Shown here: positions 16,036 through 26,100 of the stretch, piece by piece
How positions within the stretch are numbered: the stretch's first letter is position 1
Layout of the letters: each line of letters begins with the position of its first letter
Source: an uncultured Opitutaceae bacterium
GTDB taxonomy: Bacteria; Verrucomicrobiota; Verrucomicrobiia; Opitutales; Opitutaceae
Direction of reading: 5' to 3'
Length of the DNA stretch: 64,000 bases
NCBI GenBank assembly: GCA_937902925.1
Contig: CALFNN010000047.1
Span: forward strand, 24,865 to 88,864
Program-made: the position numbers and the translations under genes
The notes under the pieces: model-generated
What the model saw: the letters and a program-made list of their open reading frames with translations, nothing else
Told to the model about the DNA's origin: nothing
Database searches by the model: none

Positions 16036-17799
16036 ATGAACTCTTTTGAAGATCGAGGCGGAGCTGTGTCGTCGACGGGCCTGGCGCCGTCTTTTCCGGC
16101 GTTTCCCGGTCTGCCGTTGCCCGATCCCGATCCCAACCGCCGCAATCCGCTCCCGACCGCGGGGATCGGGAGCATCCCTCCGGAGACCCGGAGATTTTTC
16201 GACGCGGTGCAGGGAAACATCTTGAAGGGACACGGGCGCGATCATCAGCGGCTGATATTTTTTCGCTTTGCCGGAAACGAAGGACAGAGCCGCCAGCTTC
16301 TTTCCGATGCGGTGAACCCGCCGGACGGATCGACACCATGGGTGACCACGGCGTCCGCACAGACGACTCAGACCGAGAACTGGATCCAAGCCCGCCCGTT
16401 TATCGAGTTGTTCGAGCGGGAGGAATTGTTCGGCGAAGTAAGATTCACGGATGAGGAAAGAAAGAAGGCCAAAAAAATCATCCTCAAGGCAACGACACAA
16501 GTGATCGGGGGCTTGATGCTGTCGAAGGCCGGGTTGGCCAAATTGGGGTTTATCGATGGAGAGGGCCGGGTGCCGCCCTTCAGCGATTTTAGCTACAACT
16601 GGCCGGAACCATTTAGTCGTGGACTGAAGGTGGGGCTCGAAGGCGACAAGTTCGCGCAGCGCAAGGCCGACCTGACGAAGGACTGGAGCGCGCCGTTCAC
16701 CGAGGATTTCGACGGCGTCTTTCTTTTGGCATGTGCCGATAAGAAGACCCTCGACGATAAGCTGGACAAGGAATTCATCCCGTGGCTCGAGCACGCGAGT
16801 CATCGCGGCGAGAAGGTGACCGACGGTCGTCAAGAATGCACGACTTGGCGCACGAGCGCGGCTGCCGGCGAGCGCGGCCGTCCACGCGAGGCGTTTGGGT
16901 TCGCGGATGGAATCAGCGTGACCCGTTTTTTTGACACAGAGCGCGATGATGTGCGCCCCGGCGATCCCGAGCCGTGGGAATGGATCGATCTGGCGATGGA
17001 GGACGTCTTCATTGGCGAGGACCAGAGCCAGGCCTTTGCCGGCGGGTCGTTCGTGGCGTTGCTCAAATTCGAACAGGATGTGGCCCGGTTCCGCGCCTAC
17101 GAAGACTCGATGGTGGAGGCGATGATGGAGCAGGCGACGATCGATGAAACCCACGCCCGCGTGCTGGCCGAACCTCTTTTGGCGGGACGCAATCGTGCGG
17201 GTGATCCGCTGAAGACGGTGCTTTTCAACCTGCCAGGCGCCCCCGAAGTGGTGCGTAAACTCTTTGGCCTCGAACTCAACGTGCCGTTTGGCGGCGCGTT
17301 TCCCCCGGAGTTGAATATTTTCGATTTCAAGAACGACGGCGCCGGCAAGGGGTGCCCCTTTCACGCGCACATCAGGAAAATGAACCCGCGGGTCGACCAA
17401 GTCAGGAGCTTCGACAAGAAAGGAATCATCGGGGCGCAACTCGTCCGGCGCGGCATGGCTTACGATCCGGCCGGCCTGTTGCCGGCGGCCGAGGCGGCGA
17501 TCGCAAACCACCAAGCCCCCGTGTGGCCGTCCACCGGCGTCGGGCTGATGTTCATGGCTTTCATGCGCGACCTCAGCGGCCAGTTTGAGCTGTTGCACAA
17601 CTCCTGGGCCTGGGACACGAGCTTTCCATCCAGCGGCGCAGGGCAATCGGACCCGTTGCTGTTTGGTGGCTTGGGCGGAAAATGGAAATTCGGCCGGGTA
17701 ACCTTCGATCCCGTGCCCGCCGTCGTAAAGCGACTGGGCGGCACCTACCTGTTCGCGCCGTCGATTCTCTGGCTCGCCCGCGGCGGGCGCCGTCCTTGA
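16036..17799 (+). CDS. DyP-type heme peroxidase
   Basis: 587 residues, in the range of the longer DyP class resembling fungal enzymes. Seen: an N-terminal VQGNILKGHGRDHQ motif; a GxxDG-type motif near residue 290 (AFGFADGIS); and the heme-ligand region GCPFHAHIRKMNPR, in which His445 is the likely proximal ligand (His443 is nearby). C-terminal GLMFMAFMRDLSGQFE also fits. DyPs use H2O2 to oxidise dyes, lignin-like phenolics and other aromatics. No signal peptide or Tat motif is obvious. The kinase gene begins 7 nt after the stop, so the pair is co-transcribed. Confidence 0.88.
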   Translation: MNSFEDRGGAVSSTGLAPSFPAFPGLPLPDPDPNRRNPLPTAGIGSIPPETRRFFDAVQGNILKGHGRDHQRLIFFRFAGNEGQSRQLLSDAVNPPDGSTPWVTTASAQTTQTENWIQARPFIELFEREELFGEVRFTDEERKKAKKIILKATTQVIGGLMLSKAGLAKLGFIDGEGRVPPFSDFSYNWPEPFSRGLKVGLEGDKFAQRKADLTKDWSAPFTEDFDGVFLLACADKKTLDDKLDKEFIPWLEHASHRGEKVTDGRQECTTWRTSAAAGERGRPREAFGFADGISVTRFFDTERDDVRPGDPEPWEWIDLAMEDVFIGEDQSQAFAGGSFVALLKFEQDVARFRAYEDSMVEAMMEQATIDETHARVLAEPLLAGRNRAGDPLKTVLFNLPGAPEVVRKLFGLELNVPFGGAFPPELNIFDFKNDGAGKGCPFHAHIRKMNPRVDQVRSFDKKGIIGAQLVRRGMAYDPAGLLPAAEAAIANHQAPVWPSTGVGLMFMAFMRDLSGQFELLHNSWAWDTSFPSSGAGQSDPLLFGGLGGKWKFGRVTFDPVPAVVKRLGGTYLFAPSILWLARGGRRP

Positions 17800-17806
17800 G
17801 GAGACC

Positions 17807-20647
17807 ATGGATGCGATCGGCCCTTTCCGCTGGCTCGTCTATCAGCAGGATTACCTCTGGTTCCTGGTGGCGCTGGGTTGGGCCCTGCTGCTGATCGCGT
17901 GGTGGCGTCTGGGAAGGCCGGCCCGCATGTTTTTGTGGGTGCCATGGGCCGCAGTCGCGGGATTTCTGACGGCGGCGCTGGAGGTTTCGCAGATGGTCAC
18001 GCCGGTTGAGGTGCAGCCTTCGATTGCGCCGTGGCTCGCGTGGGACCTCGCGCTGGGCGGGTGTTACGCACTGGCCGCGACCGGTTGCTGGTGGGTGGTT
18101 GCCGCGCAGAGAAAGAAGAATCGGTCTCGGCTCGCAGGATTGGTCCTTGCCTCGACGGCTTTGCTGGTCGCGGTGCTTAGGTATGCCTACCCGGAGCCGG
18201 GAGCGTGGGTGATCGCGGGGCTCTTGAGTGCCGGATCGGCCGCCGTGGCAGCGGGACGAATGCGTGGTGAACGCGTGGCCTTGGCGGCATGGGCGTTGTC
18301 GGTCTGGTTTGGAACGGCAGGCCCGTTAGCCGAACGATTTAAAGAGCCACACCGGTTTTCTGAGATAAGCAACTTCGGTCCGTGGGCCGCCGCGTGCGGG
18401 TTGGTCGCGATCATCGTGATCGTGCTCGATCTCTATCGGATCACGCAGGCGGGAAAGATCACGGACGAGGGGGACCCCGAAGAATGGCGCCAGCTTGTGC
18501 GCAGCCTGGTGCTATGGCTGTTCGCCGGAGTGTTTGTGGCTGCCATCATGGGTCGCTGGGCGCGCGCCAACTTCGAGCGCAACCTGCAATCGAGGACGTT
18601 AGTCAGCGCGGGACTGATTGATCGACAGAAGCTGCAAACAATATTGGGAAAGGAATTTCACTTCGACAAGATTTCACGCGGCCGCACGCACAGCGATGGG
18701 CGCGAAATACCGTTTGCGACATCTCGCTATCTGGGCAGTGGAATTCTGGGGCCGATAGCCACGCATTTGACGGATATCGAACTGGCCAATCCTGATGTCC
18801 GATGGGCTGCCATCATTACGATGCGGGATGGGTGGATGGCGGCTCTTTGCTATTCGACGCGGTTGCCAGGAAACGCCTCGGATGTTGGGGTTTTTGGCCG
18901 ACCGACGAGAGAAATCTGGCGGGCGTGGGCGGAGCACAGCGCTGACGTGCTGGGTCCGGTCGATTTTTACTACGGCGCTGTCGTGCAGGCGCGCGCACCC
19001 CTGATCGGACTTCAGGGGCAAATGCTGGGATGGCTGGCCCTCGATCTTAACGTTGAACATTGGGTGGCGGCGCAAGTGCAGGCGCGGTTGCTGGCCTTTG
19101 TCATCGTTGCTTTGGGAGGTGCTCTCCTCGTTGTTAACTGGCGCCAACGCCAGCGCGAGCGCCAGCGTGAAGCCGCGCAGCGAGATGCGGACGCGGCGGC
19201 AGCCGCGAATCAACTGAAGAGCGCGTTTCTCGCCAAGGTGAGCCATGAGTTGCGCACGCCCATCCAAAGCCTTCTTGGCTACAGTGAGCTCCTGCGCCAG
19301 CGCGTGGCGGACGACTCGAAGGCGTCTGCCTGGCTGGGATCACTGCGCCAGCAGGGCGAGTTGATGACCCGGCTCGTCAATGACCTGATCGACCTGGGCG
19401 CGGTGGAAGCCGGGGCGTTTCAGCTTTCACCCAAAGCTGTCGAGCCTGCCGACGTCGTGGCGCAAACTGCAGAAAGTTTCCGTCCCCGGGCGGAGGCCAA
19501 GGGACTCAACTTCGCATGCTTCGTCGACCCGAGCATACCGCCCTGGGTGCTAACCGATGGTGAACGACTCCGCCAAATCGTCACAAATCTTCTGAGCAAC
19601 GCCGTAAAGTTCACGGACTGTGGCGGCGTCACTCTGAGCGCCAGATCGGAGCCTGGAAACAAAGGGACGGCAGACATCATTTTGGTGGTGCGTGATACGG
19701 GCCCCGGCATTCCAAGCGCAGCGCAGGCCCGCTTGTTTTCGGCCTTTTCTCGATTGGAAGCCACGGCGACCAAGGAGGGCTCCGGGTTGGGCCTCGCGTT
19801 GTCCGCGGCGTTGTGTCGGGCCATGGGCGGCAATCTAACGGTCCAGAGCGATGGCGCGACCGGATGCAGCTTCATCGCGACCATTCGAACGCAGACGACG
19901 AAAGGACCGGTGAATACGCGGATCGAAACGCCAGCCGCGGCTTTGCGAGGGCATAGGGTGCTGGTGGTTGACGACAATCCGCTCGTGCGAGAGTTGTTTG
20001 TGGCCTTTCTCACGGAGCAGGGCGCATTGTGTGCCGCGGCGGGAAACGGCTCCGAGGCGCTCGCGCAGGCAGCGACCGACGCGTTTGATGTCGTGGTTCT
20101 AGATCTCGCTCTGCCTGATACTGACGGCGCGGAAGTGGCTCGACGATTGCGAGCGGAGGATGGACGAGGACGCGCATTGCGTCTCGTTGGCGTGAGTGCT
20201 CACGCGGGTGCCGCCGACCGGGCGCGGGCGCTGGCTGCGGGCATGGATGTTTTTCTGACGAAACCGGTGCCATTGGGCGATCTGGCCGCCGCCGTGGCAG
20301 GCAGTGCCTCGGGGCCGGAGACGGACACGCTTCCTTTTCGCACCGGCGAGGCGTTGCGCGAACGACTGACGCGCCAGTTTCGGAATGAGCTTCCCGATCA
20401 GCGTGTGGCGTTGGCCGAGGCGGTAACGAACCGGGACTGGCAAAGGGTGAGAGTCATGGCGCACCACCTTAAGAATAGTGCAGTCGTAGTTCGTGACGAC
20501 GAACTCTTCGATACGTGCGCCGGCTTGGAGCAAGCGGCCGGAAGCGCGAATGGGCCGACGGCGTTGGCCTTTTGGACGCGTTGCGAGCGAGTCCTAGACC
20601 GCTGGGCCGCACCGGCGGACGCCCCGTTTTCACCGTCGGCTGCGTAA
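17807..20647 (+). CDS. Hybrid sensor histidine kinase (TM sensor, HisKA, HATPase, REC, HPt)
   Basis: 946 residues, with GAGGAG as Shine-Dalgarno 3 nt before the ATG. The N-terminal ~235 residues are about seven TM helices, followed by a TM-flanked extracytoplasmic sensor of ~170 residues (245-420) with no recognised fold. HisKA: SHELRTPIQSLLGY, phosphoacceptor His480. HATPase: RQIVTNLLSNAVKF, VRDTGPGI, GSGLGLAL. Receiver: VLVVDDNPLV, phosphoacceptor Asp766 (VVLDLALPDTDG), TKPV. HPt: AHHLKNSA, His886. This is a full phosphorelay that would pass phosphate to a separate regulator; the NarL-type gene at 21712 is the nearest candidate. Overlap in transcription with the DyP gene suggests a role in redox or aromatic sensing (inference). 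Confidence 0.93.
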   Translation: MDAIGPFRWLVYQQDYLWFLVALGWALLLIAWWRLGRPARMFLWVPWAAVAGFLTAALEVSQMVTPVEVQPSIAPWLAWDLALGGCYALAATGCWWVVAAQRKKNRSRLAGLVLASTALLVAVLRYAYPEPGAWVIAGLLSAGSAAVAAGRMRGERVALAAWALSVWFGTAGPLAERFKEPHRFSEISNFGPWAAACGLVAIIVIVLDLYRITQAGKITDEGDPEEWRQLVRSLVLWLFAGVFVAAIMGRWARANFERNLQSRTLVSAGLIDRQKLQTILGKEFHFDKISRGRTHSDGREIPFATSRYLGSGILGPIATHLTDIELANPDVRWAAIITMRDGWMAALCYSTRLPGNASDVGVFGRPTREIWRAWAEHSADVLGPVDFYYGAVVQARAPLIGLQGQMLGWLALDLNVEHWVAAQVQARLLAFVIVALGGALLVVNWRQRQRERQREAAQRDADAAAAANQLKSAFLAKVSHELRTPIQSLLGYSELLRQRVADDSKASAWLGSLRQQGELMTRLVNDLIDLGAVEAGAFQLSPKAVEPADVVAQTAESFRPRAEAKGLNFACFVDPSIPPWVLTDGERLRQIVTNLLSNAVKFTDCGGVTLSARSEPGNKGTADIILVVRDTGPGIPSAAQARLFSAFSRLEATATKEGSGLGLALSAALCRAMGGNLTVQSDGATGCSFIATIRTQTTKGPVNTRIETPAAALRGHRVLVVDDNPLVRELFVAFLTEQGALCAAAGNGSEALAQAATDAFDVVVLDLALPDTDGAEVARRLRAEDGRGRALRLVGVSAHAGAADRARALAAGMDVFLTKPVPLGDLAAAVAGSASGPETDTLPFRTGEALRERLTRQFRNELPDQRVALAEAVTNRDWQRVRVMAHHLKNSAVVVRDDELFDTCAGLEQAAGSANGPTALAFWTRCERVLDRWAAPADAPFSPSAA

Positions 20648-20686
20648 GCCGCCGGGAACGACCATCAACCTCAAACAGCGATCAAC

Positions 20687-21583
20687 ATGAAGAAACAAAA
20701 ATCCACTCGTGGAAAACGTGCGGCCAAGGCTGCAACTGCGAAAACTAATACGGTATCCGCTTCCAAGCTCGCCGCCGACGAAGTCTGCATGAGCGTCGCG
20801 GAGTGCGAGGCCTACGCGACCCAGACTTATTGCCCGACGCTTTATTACGGGCTTGGCGCCAAGGCTGCCGCCCTGCTGGTGGTGAAACTCACGAGCGCCG
20901 GTGCGATGCAGGTGTTCGCCGGTGACAGTCCGTTGAGCAACAAGCCGGCGGGAGGCAATCTGAAGACGGAGCGCTACACGACGGACACTTACACGCTCCA
21001 AAACTCCGCTGACGTGAAGTTTACCCTGAAGCTGAGCGCCTTGAACTCCAAGGCGCCGTCGAACGATCCGGATGCTTTACGCAAGACCGGAAATTTGACG
21101 GTCGAAGCTCTCGAATGGCCGCGGCCTTACGATGTCAATCGGGCGCACCTGCTCGGATATCTCGATCCGTTCGGCGGCGACATCAACTATGCCAACTACG
21201 GTGGCGTCGATCGCGACGGCGATATCCCGCCCAATCGGACGTTCGAATGCACGTTTCACTACGTGAAGGCTGCGCCCTCGGCTACACCACCCGTCAAGGG
21301 CGAGGCGACGCTTACCCTTACCGATGTGGACAGCGGCGGAACGAGCACGGAGACGATCGACCTCACCAAACTCGATGACACCTCGGCGGGCAAAGCCGGC
21401 GCCATCCTGATTGCAGTGCGCGTCGCGGGCATCAACTACGAGGACGGTTGCGCCACGCTGGAATTCAACAAGGCCAACATGGATGGAGCGACCCCGCTCA
21501 CGTTCTCCGGCAAGACGCGTGGTGGAGCAGCGTTCAGCGGCTATCGGCAGTTTCACCTTAACGAGACGACCGATCAACCCTGA
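20687..21583 (+). CDS. Unknown 298-aa protein with Lys/Ala-rich N-terminus
   Basis: No family recognised. The first ~25 residues are strongly basic (MKKQKSTRGKRAAKAATAK), like a nucleic-acid-binding or histone-tail segment rather than a signal peptide. Two cysteine-containing motifs follow (VCMSVAECEAYA, TYCP), then a predicted beta-rich body with an acidic stretch DINYANYGGVDRDGDIP that could bind metal. There is no TM helix. Position between the hybrid kinase and the NarL-type regulator, all on the same strand, suggests a place in this signalling unit. Confidence 0.7.
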   Translation: MKKQKSTRGKRAAKAATAKTNTVSASKLAADEVCMSVAECEAYATQTYCPTLYYGLGAKAAALLVVKLTSAGAMQVFAGDSPLSNKPAGGNLKTERYTTDTYTLQNSADVKFTLKLSALNSKAPSNDPDALRKTGNLTVEALEWPRPYDVNRAHLLGYLDPFGGDINYANYGGVDRDGDIPPNRTFECTFHYVKAAPSATPPVKGEATLTLTDVDSGGTSTETIDLTKLDDTSAGKAGAILIAVRVAGINYEDGCATLEFNKANMDGATPLTFSGKTRGGAAFSGYRQFHLNETTDQP

Positions 21584-21601
21584 CCGAGGTCGAGTCCGCT
21601 T

Positions 21602-21639
21602 TCCCAAGTGGTGACAACAGGGCTTTTCGTCACTTGGGA
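21602..21639. terminator. Inverted repeat after the unknown gene
   Basis: TCCCAAGTG (21602-21610) pairs exactly with CACTTGGGA (21631-21639); the loop is 20 nt and contains a second GTGAC/GTCAC option. It starts 18 nt past the preceding stop codon. Terminator is likely, but a regulator site for the next gene is possible. Confidence 0.5.
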
Positions 21640-21661
21640 CAAAGCCCCAGCTCAAAACGAA

Positions 21662-21689
21662 GTTCTTCCCGGGAAATCGCGGGGAAAAT
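21662..21689. promoter_or_regulatory. GTTCTTCCCG / CGGGGAAAAT element upstream of the response regulator
   Basis: GTTCTTCCCG (21662-21671) and CGGGGAAAAT (21680-21689) form an imperfect inverted pair ending 22 nt before the ATG at 21712. The same two 10-mers occur in the opposite arrangement at 22526-22562. Possible binding site of the encoded regulator. Confidence 0.35.
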
Positions 21690-21711
21690 TGTGCTACCCT
21701 GACTTATTCGC

Positions 21712-22353
21712 ATGCGCACCGCTCGTATCGTCATCGTTGAAGACCACGCCCTCGTCCGACAGATGCTCGCGCACCTGATCGAGGAAGAACTGAAACTGAA
21801 GGTCGTCGGGCAGTGCGCGACGGCGGCGGATGGCGCCGCCGTCTGCCTGCGCGAAAAGCCGGACCTGGCGGTCATTGACTGGATGCTGCCGGACGGGCGA
21901 GGATTCGACATCGTCCGCAACGCCGGGCCGTCGTTGCCCGGAACCCGGTGGATTTGCATGTCGGCGAACGAGCAGGAGCACCTCGTGCGCGAGGCGGTGG
22001 GACTCGGGATCCACGGGTTCGTGATGAAGCGGTCCGACTTCAAGATCCTGTGCGACGCGATCCGCGCGGTGCTGGCGGGCGAGAGTTATTATTGCCTCGC
22101 CAGTTCGCGGCTGCTCGTCGAATCGATGCGCAGCCAGGCGCAGGCCATCGCGGTGAACCTGACGCCGCGCGAACGCGAGGTGCTGTGCGGCATCGCGCGC
22201 GGCGAGAGCCCGAAGGTGATCGCGTCCAATCTCAGTCTCGAGCTGAAGACCGTGCACAACCACCTCGCCAGCCTGAAGGACAAGCTTGGCATCCGTGAGG
22301 CGGCGGGTCTGGTGCGCTACGCGATCAAGCACGGCTACGTCGAGGCGCCGTAG
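21712..22353 (+). CDS. NarL/FixJ-type response regulator
   Basis: 213 residues. The receiver domain (1-~120) has the acidic pair ED at 10-11, phosphoacceptor Asp56 (LAVIDWMLPDG) and Lys106 (FVMKRSD). The C-terminal LuxR-type HTH (~145-205) reads LTPREREVLCGIARGESPK, then ASNLSLELKTVHNHLASLK. It is a DNA-binding output regulator and the natural partner of the upstream HPt-containing kinase. It faces the giant surface-protein gene, which makes that gene a likely target. No Shine-Dalgarno is evident. Confidence 0.93.
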   Translation: MRTARIVIVEDHALVRQMLAHLIEEELKLKVVGQCATAADGAAVCLREKPDLAVIDWMLPDGRGFDIVRNAGPSLPGTRWICMSANEQEHLVREAVGLGIHGFVMKRSDFKILCDAIRAVLAGESYYCLASSRLLVESMRSQAQAIAVNLTPREREVLCGIARGESPKVIASNLSLELKTVHNHLASLKDKLGIREAAGLVRYAIKHGYVEAP

Positions 22354-22442
22354 ACGGGCCGAACGGCGCCGCGTCGAGCGCCGCGCAGAAAGAGGGTGCG
22401 TGCCGTGGGCCAGGATGATCGACCTCCGGCGACTGGACGGGG

Positions 22443-22475
22443 TTTGCTCGGCACGAGGCAGTTGTCGTGGGCAAA
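22443..22475 (+). other. Bulged hairpin downstream of the regulator gene
   Basis: TTTGC and CACGA (22443-22456) pair with TCGTG and GCAAA (22465-22475), separated by a small internal loop (TCGG/G). Ten paired bases make a stable RNA stem; role unknown. Confidence 0.35.
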
Positions 22476-22525
22476 TCCGGCTTCTTGAGTGCGTGAGGGT
22501 GGCGTAGGCTGTTCATTGGTCAAAC

Positions 22526-22562
22526 CGGGGAAAATCGCCGGGTCACCCGGGGGTTCTTCCCG
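22526..22562 (+). terminator. 17-bp imperfect hairpin (possible terminator or regulator site)
   Basis: Two 17-nt arms (22526-22542 and 22546-22562) flank a TCA loop with 13 Watson-Crick pairs and two G-U pairs. The arms begin and end with CGGGGAAAAT and GTTCTTCCCG, the same words found upstream of the regulator gene. It lies 173 nt past that gene's stop. Either a terminator or a symmetrical operator. Confidence 0.45.
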
Positions 22563-22815
22563 ATCCGATTTCATACTTTCCCGCGCATTTCGGCTGGTCG
22601 GTCCGCTATGATAGGGCCATGCAAAATCCGCATTCCAAGCATTCCCGGGCGTGCAGATTGGAGCGCCTCAGCGGAGGAGCCGGCTTGGGTGTTAAACCTC
22701 ATAGCGGTTTGGGTCTTATCCGTATTAATACCTACGTCCGACACGCGGAATCTGTTGAATCTTTACAGTTAATTAATAGCAAAGGCGTCTCCCACCAACG
22801 CCCCGCGACCGAGAC

Positions 22816-22836
22816 AAGGGGTTTTGCCCTTATTTT
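22816..22836 (+). terminator. Small terminator-like stem in the giant-gene leader
   Basis: AAGGG (22816-22820) and CCCTT (22827-22831) pair around GTTTTG and are followed by ATTTT. The stem is short. If the giant gene's promoter lies upstream, this could be an attenuator; otherwise it ends an upstream transcript. Confidence 0.3.
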
Positions 22837-23164
22837 GGCGTGAGGTCGGACCCAGCCCTGCGGCATCCAGCACCTTCCCAGCGATGAAAGCAGCCTTCGG
22901 ATTTTCTGCGTTAGCATCGGTTGAAGCCGGAATTTTTAGCGGCGGTGAGGTGAACCAAATGGCTTTGAGTGGCGATGCGGACCGGTCGTGGTGGCGAATT
23001 GCTCGGGCGACGAGCCGAACGCGATGCAGCACGAACCACCTTGGCGGCCGCGCGGGTGAAGACGACGCCGTTACTCGCATTCATTCCCCGCCGTAGTCGG
23101 ACCAGTCCAGGCACTCCTTCCGGTTTCCACTTTTACTTCCCACTCCAGTTCTCCAGCGACCCAC

Positions 23165-26100
23165 ATGAAAACGCGTTCTTTGCTTCCGCGCCTCGCCCTC
23201 GTCTGCCTCGGTCTGCTCGCGAGCGAAACGCGCGCGGCGCCGACGATTAGCAGCCAGCCCTTCGCCGCCACCGTTTCGAGCGGCAACAACATCACGCTGT
23301 CAGTCAGGGCTACGCCATTGAGCGGATCGCTGTCGTTTCAGTGGCGTAAGAACACGGGGAGTGTGGTCACCGGGACTTTCCTCAGCGTAGTCACCACGGT
23401 GAACGGAGACGGCAGCACCACGTCCGCGCTCAATTTCTCCAATCCTCAGGTTGCCGACGCCGGCAACTACGACGTCATTGTCACGGACGGCTCGGGGAAT
23501 GTCACGAGCAGCACGGCCGTTGTCGCGATCACGGATGATCCCCCGTCGATCACCGGTCAATCCGAACCGTTTCTTTATGCGCCGATGGGTGGAACCGCCC
23601 GCCTATTCGCCAACGTAGTCGGTTCCACGCCGTTCACCATGCAATGGAAGCGCGACGGCGTCGGGCTCGACGGTCCTTACTATGGCACCTCGGTGAGCAC
23701 AATTGACGTGGCCAATCTCGCGGCCGGCCAGTTTGGCACCTATACGCTCGAGATATCCAACGCCTACGGCTCGACGGTATCGCAGCCCATTCTGGTAACC
23801 CAGACGTCGGCGGCGCCCTATCACAATTGGTCGTTCCGCAATCCGACTCCGCAAGGCAACAGCCTTAATTCCCTGACTATCGGGTCGGCGCGCTTGGTGG
23901 CGGTTGGCGCAGGCGGGCTCATTCTCACGTCGTCCGATGGCGGGAATAGCTGGCAGGGCCAGTCCGGCGGCATCATGCAGGCGCTCAACTACGTCACCTA
24001 CGACGCCGCGAAAAGCCAGTATCTCTATGGTGGCGGGTTCACACAGATCGCGACCGCGCCCGATGCGCCCACGCTCACCTGGACGACGCATTATCCGGCG
24101 GGAGCCAACGAGAGCTACCCGGGCATCGCCACCGATGGTTCACGCTATGTGGCCGTGGGCGGCGATTTTTCGACGAAGCCGATCAGCGCCGTCGCGCGCA
24201 TCTCGACCGATGGCGGCCTCACCTGGACGACGCAGGTGCACCCCGGGGTTAATCTGGCGCTGACCAGCGTGGCGTTCGGCGCGCCGAAGTTCGTCGCGGT
24301 CGGCCCCAGCGGCACCGTGTTGAACTCCACCGACGGCACATCATGGGGTGCGGTGACTTTCTCGCCCTCGGCCCCGACGGCCAACTTCAACCGGATCGTT
24401 TTCGCCAACGGCACGTTCGTGGCGGTCGGTAATGGTGGCATCATCTACACATCGACGGACGGTGCCACGTTTACCCAGCAGACCAATGCGAATACCAACA
24501 ACCTTTTCAGCGTGGCGCGAGTCTCGGGTTCTGGTGGCACCGCCTTGTGGGCGGCGGTTGGCGCCAACGCCACTGTCCTGACCTCCGCGGATAACGGGAT
24601 CACCTGGTCCGCCGCCCTGGCGCCGGGTCCGACGACCCTCGCGCTCAACGACATTCAGAGCGACGGGACCAACGTCTACATCGTCGGCCAGGCCGGCCGC
24701 ATCCTGAAGAGCACCTCGGCCGCGAGTTTTACCGCGGCGTCCCTCACCGAACTCAGCTTCTCGGTTCAGTCCGACTACAGCAACACCATCAACGATGTCA
24801 TTTGGGATGCGACGACGAGCCAGTTCGTCGCCGTCGCAGCCACCGGCAATATTCATACCTCACCCGACGGGATGAGTTGGACGCGCAGTGCGAGTTTGCC
24901 CGCCCTCGGTTTCATCGGCGGAGTCGCCCGATTTGGGTCGCAATTCCTCGCGGCTGCCAATGCACACATTGCGACGTCGAGCGATGGACAGAATTGGACC
25001 GACCCAGGAGCCATCTCTGGCGCGAGCGGTTTCAATAGTATCGCCGCGTCCGCGTCCGTGGCCGTGGCGGTCGGGGCCGGCGGCAAGATTTTCAAATCAA
25101 GCACCGGAACCGCGTGGACCGCCGCCGCGAGCCCGGGCTCGGGCAACACCGGCTCGGTCCTCAACCGCGTCGTCTATGGCAACGGCCGGTTCATGGCTGT
25201 CGGCGGCAACAACAACGGCGGCACCTCGATCGTCATTCGCACGTCCACCGACGGCGATAGTTGGACGACTCTCAACCCCGGCACCGTGGGGCAGCTGTGG
25301 GGTGTCGACTATGGCAACGGCATCTGGATGGCGATCGGTTCGGGCACGAGCAGCGGGGGCGGGGCGTTTATCCTCCGTTCCAGCGACAACGGCACCACCT
25401 GGCAGCGCGACAATCTTCCGGGTGCGACATTTGCCTACAGTCTCCGTTACCTGAATGGCGCATGGTATTTCGTCGGTAGCTCGAGCGTGCTCGGCGTCTC
25501 GCACGACAACGGCGACGACTGGGAGTATGTCCCGCTGTCAGCGCGCCCCGCGGTCCAAACGATGCGCGGCGTTGCCGTGGGCAACGGTTACATGGTCATC
25601 GTCGGCAACGACAGCACGATTCTCCGGTCCGCGAACGAAAACAATCCGCCCTCGATCGCAGTCCAGCCGCCGCTCTCGCAGTCGGTCGTGCAGGGATCGA
25701 CGGCCATGATCAGCGTGACGGCCGGGCAGTCGGTCTCGACGACCTATCAATGGCGCAAGAACGGGACGAATATTTCCACCGTTTCCAATCCATCGGCGGC
25801 GAGCCCGACGCTCGTGCTGCCCAATGTGCAGGCCGCGGACCTTGCGAACTACGATGTCGTCATCACCAACTCGGTGGCGTCGACCACGAGCAGTCCAGCC
25901 AGGCTCCTGCAGTCCCCCGCGAGTGGTGACACCTTTCCGAACTTCGCCTGGCGCAACCCGCTCCCCGCGGGCGGCACTTTGCAAACGGTGATTTTCGCGC
26001 AGTCCAAGTTCGTCGCCGCCGGCGTCGGCGGCCGCGTGCTGACATCGACCGATGGCTCGATATGGACGCCTTCCCTGAACCCCATGCCGGTCGAGAGCAT

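Larger units (their letters stand above)
22354..23164. promoter_or_regulatory. 811-nt leader/intergenic region before the giant gene
   Basis: No credible coding region is present; open frames here are short and unlike anything known. It holds a bulged hairpin at 22443-22475, a strong hairpin at 22526-22562, a TATGAT -10-like hexamer at 22607-22612 without a clear -35, a small AAACC/GGTTT hairpin at 22694-22710, and a terminator-like stem at 22816-22836. The AT-rich patch at 22720-22790 stands out from the GC-rich surroundings and may hold the real promoter. The giant gene could have a long structured 5' UTR. Confidence 0.5.

Noticed and set aside
15793..17808. Minus-strand open frame of 671 codons
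   Set aside because: Antisense to the DyP peroxidase, which has a heme-ligand motif.
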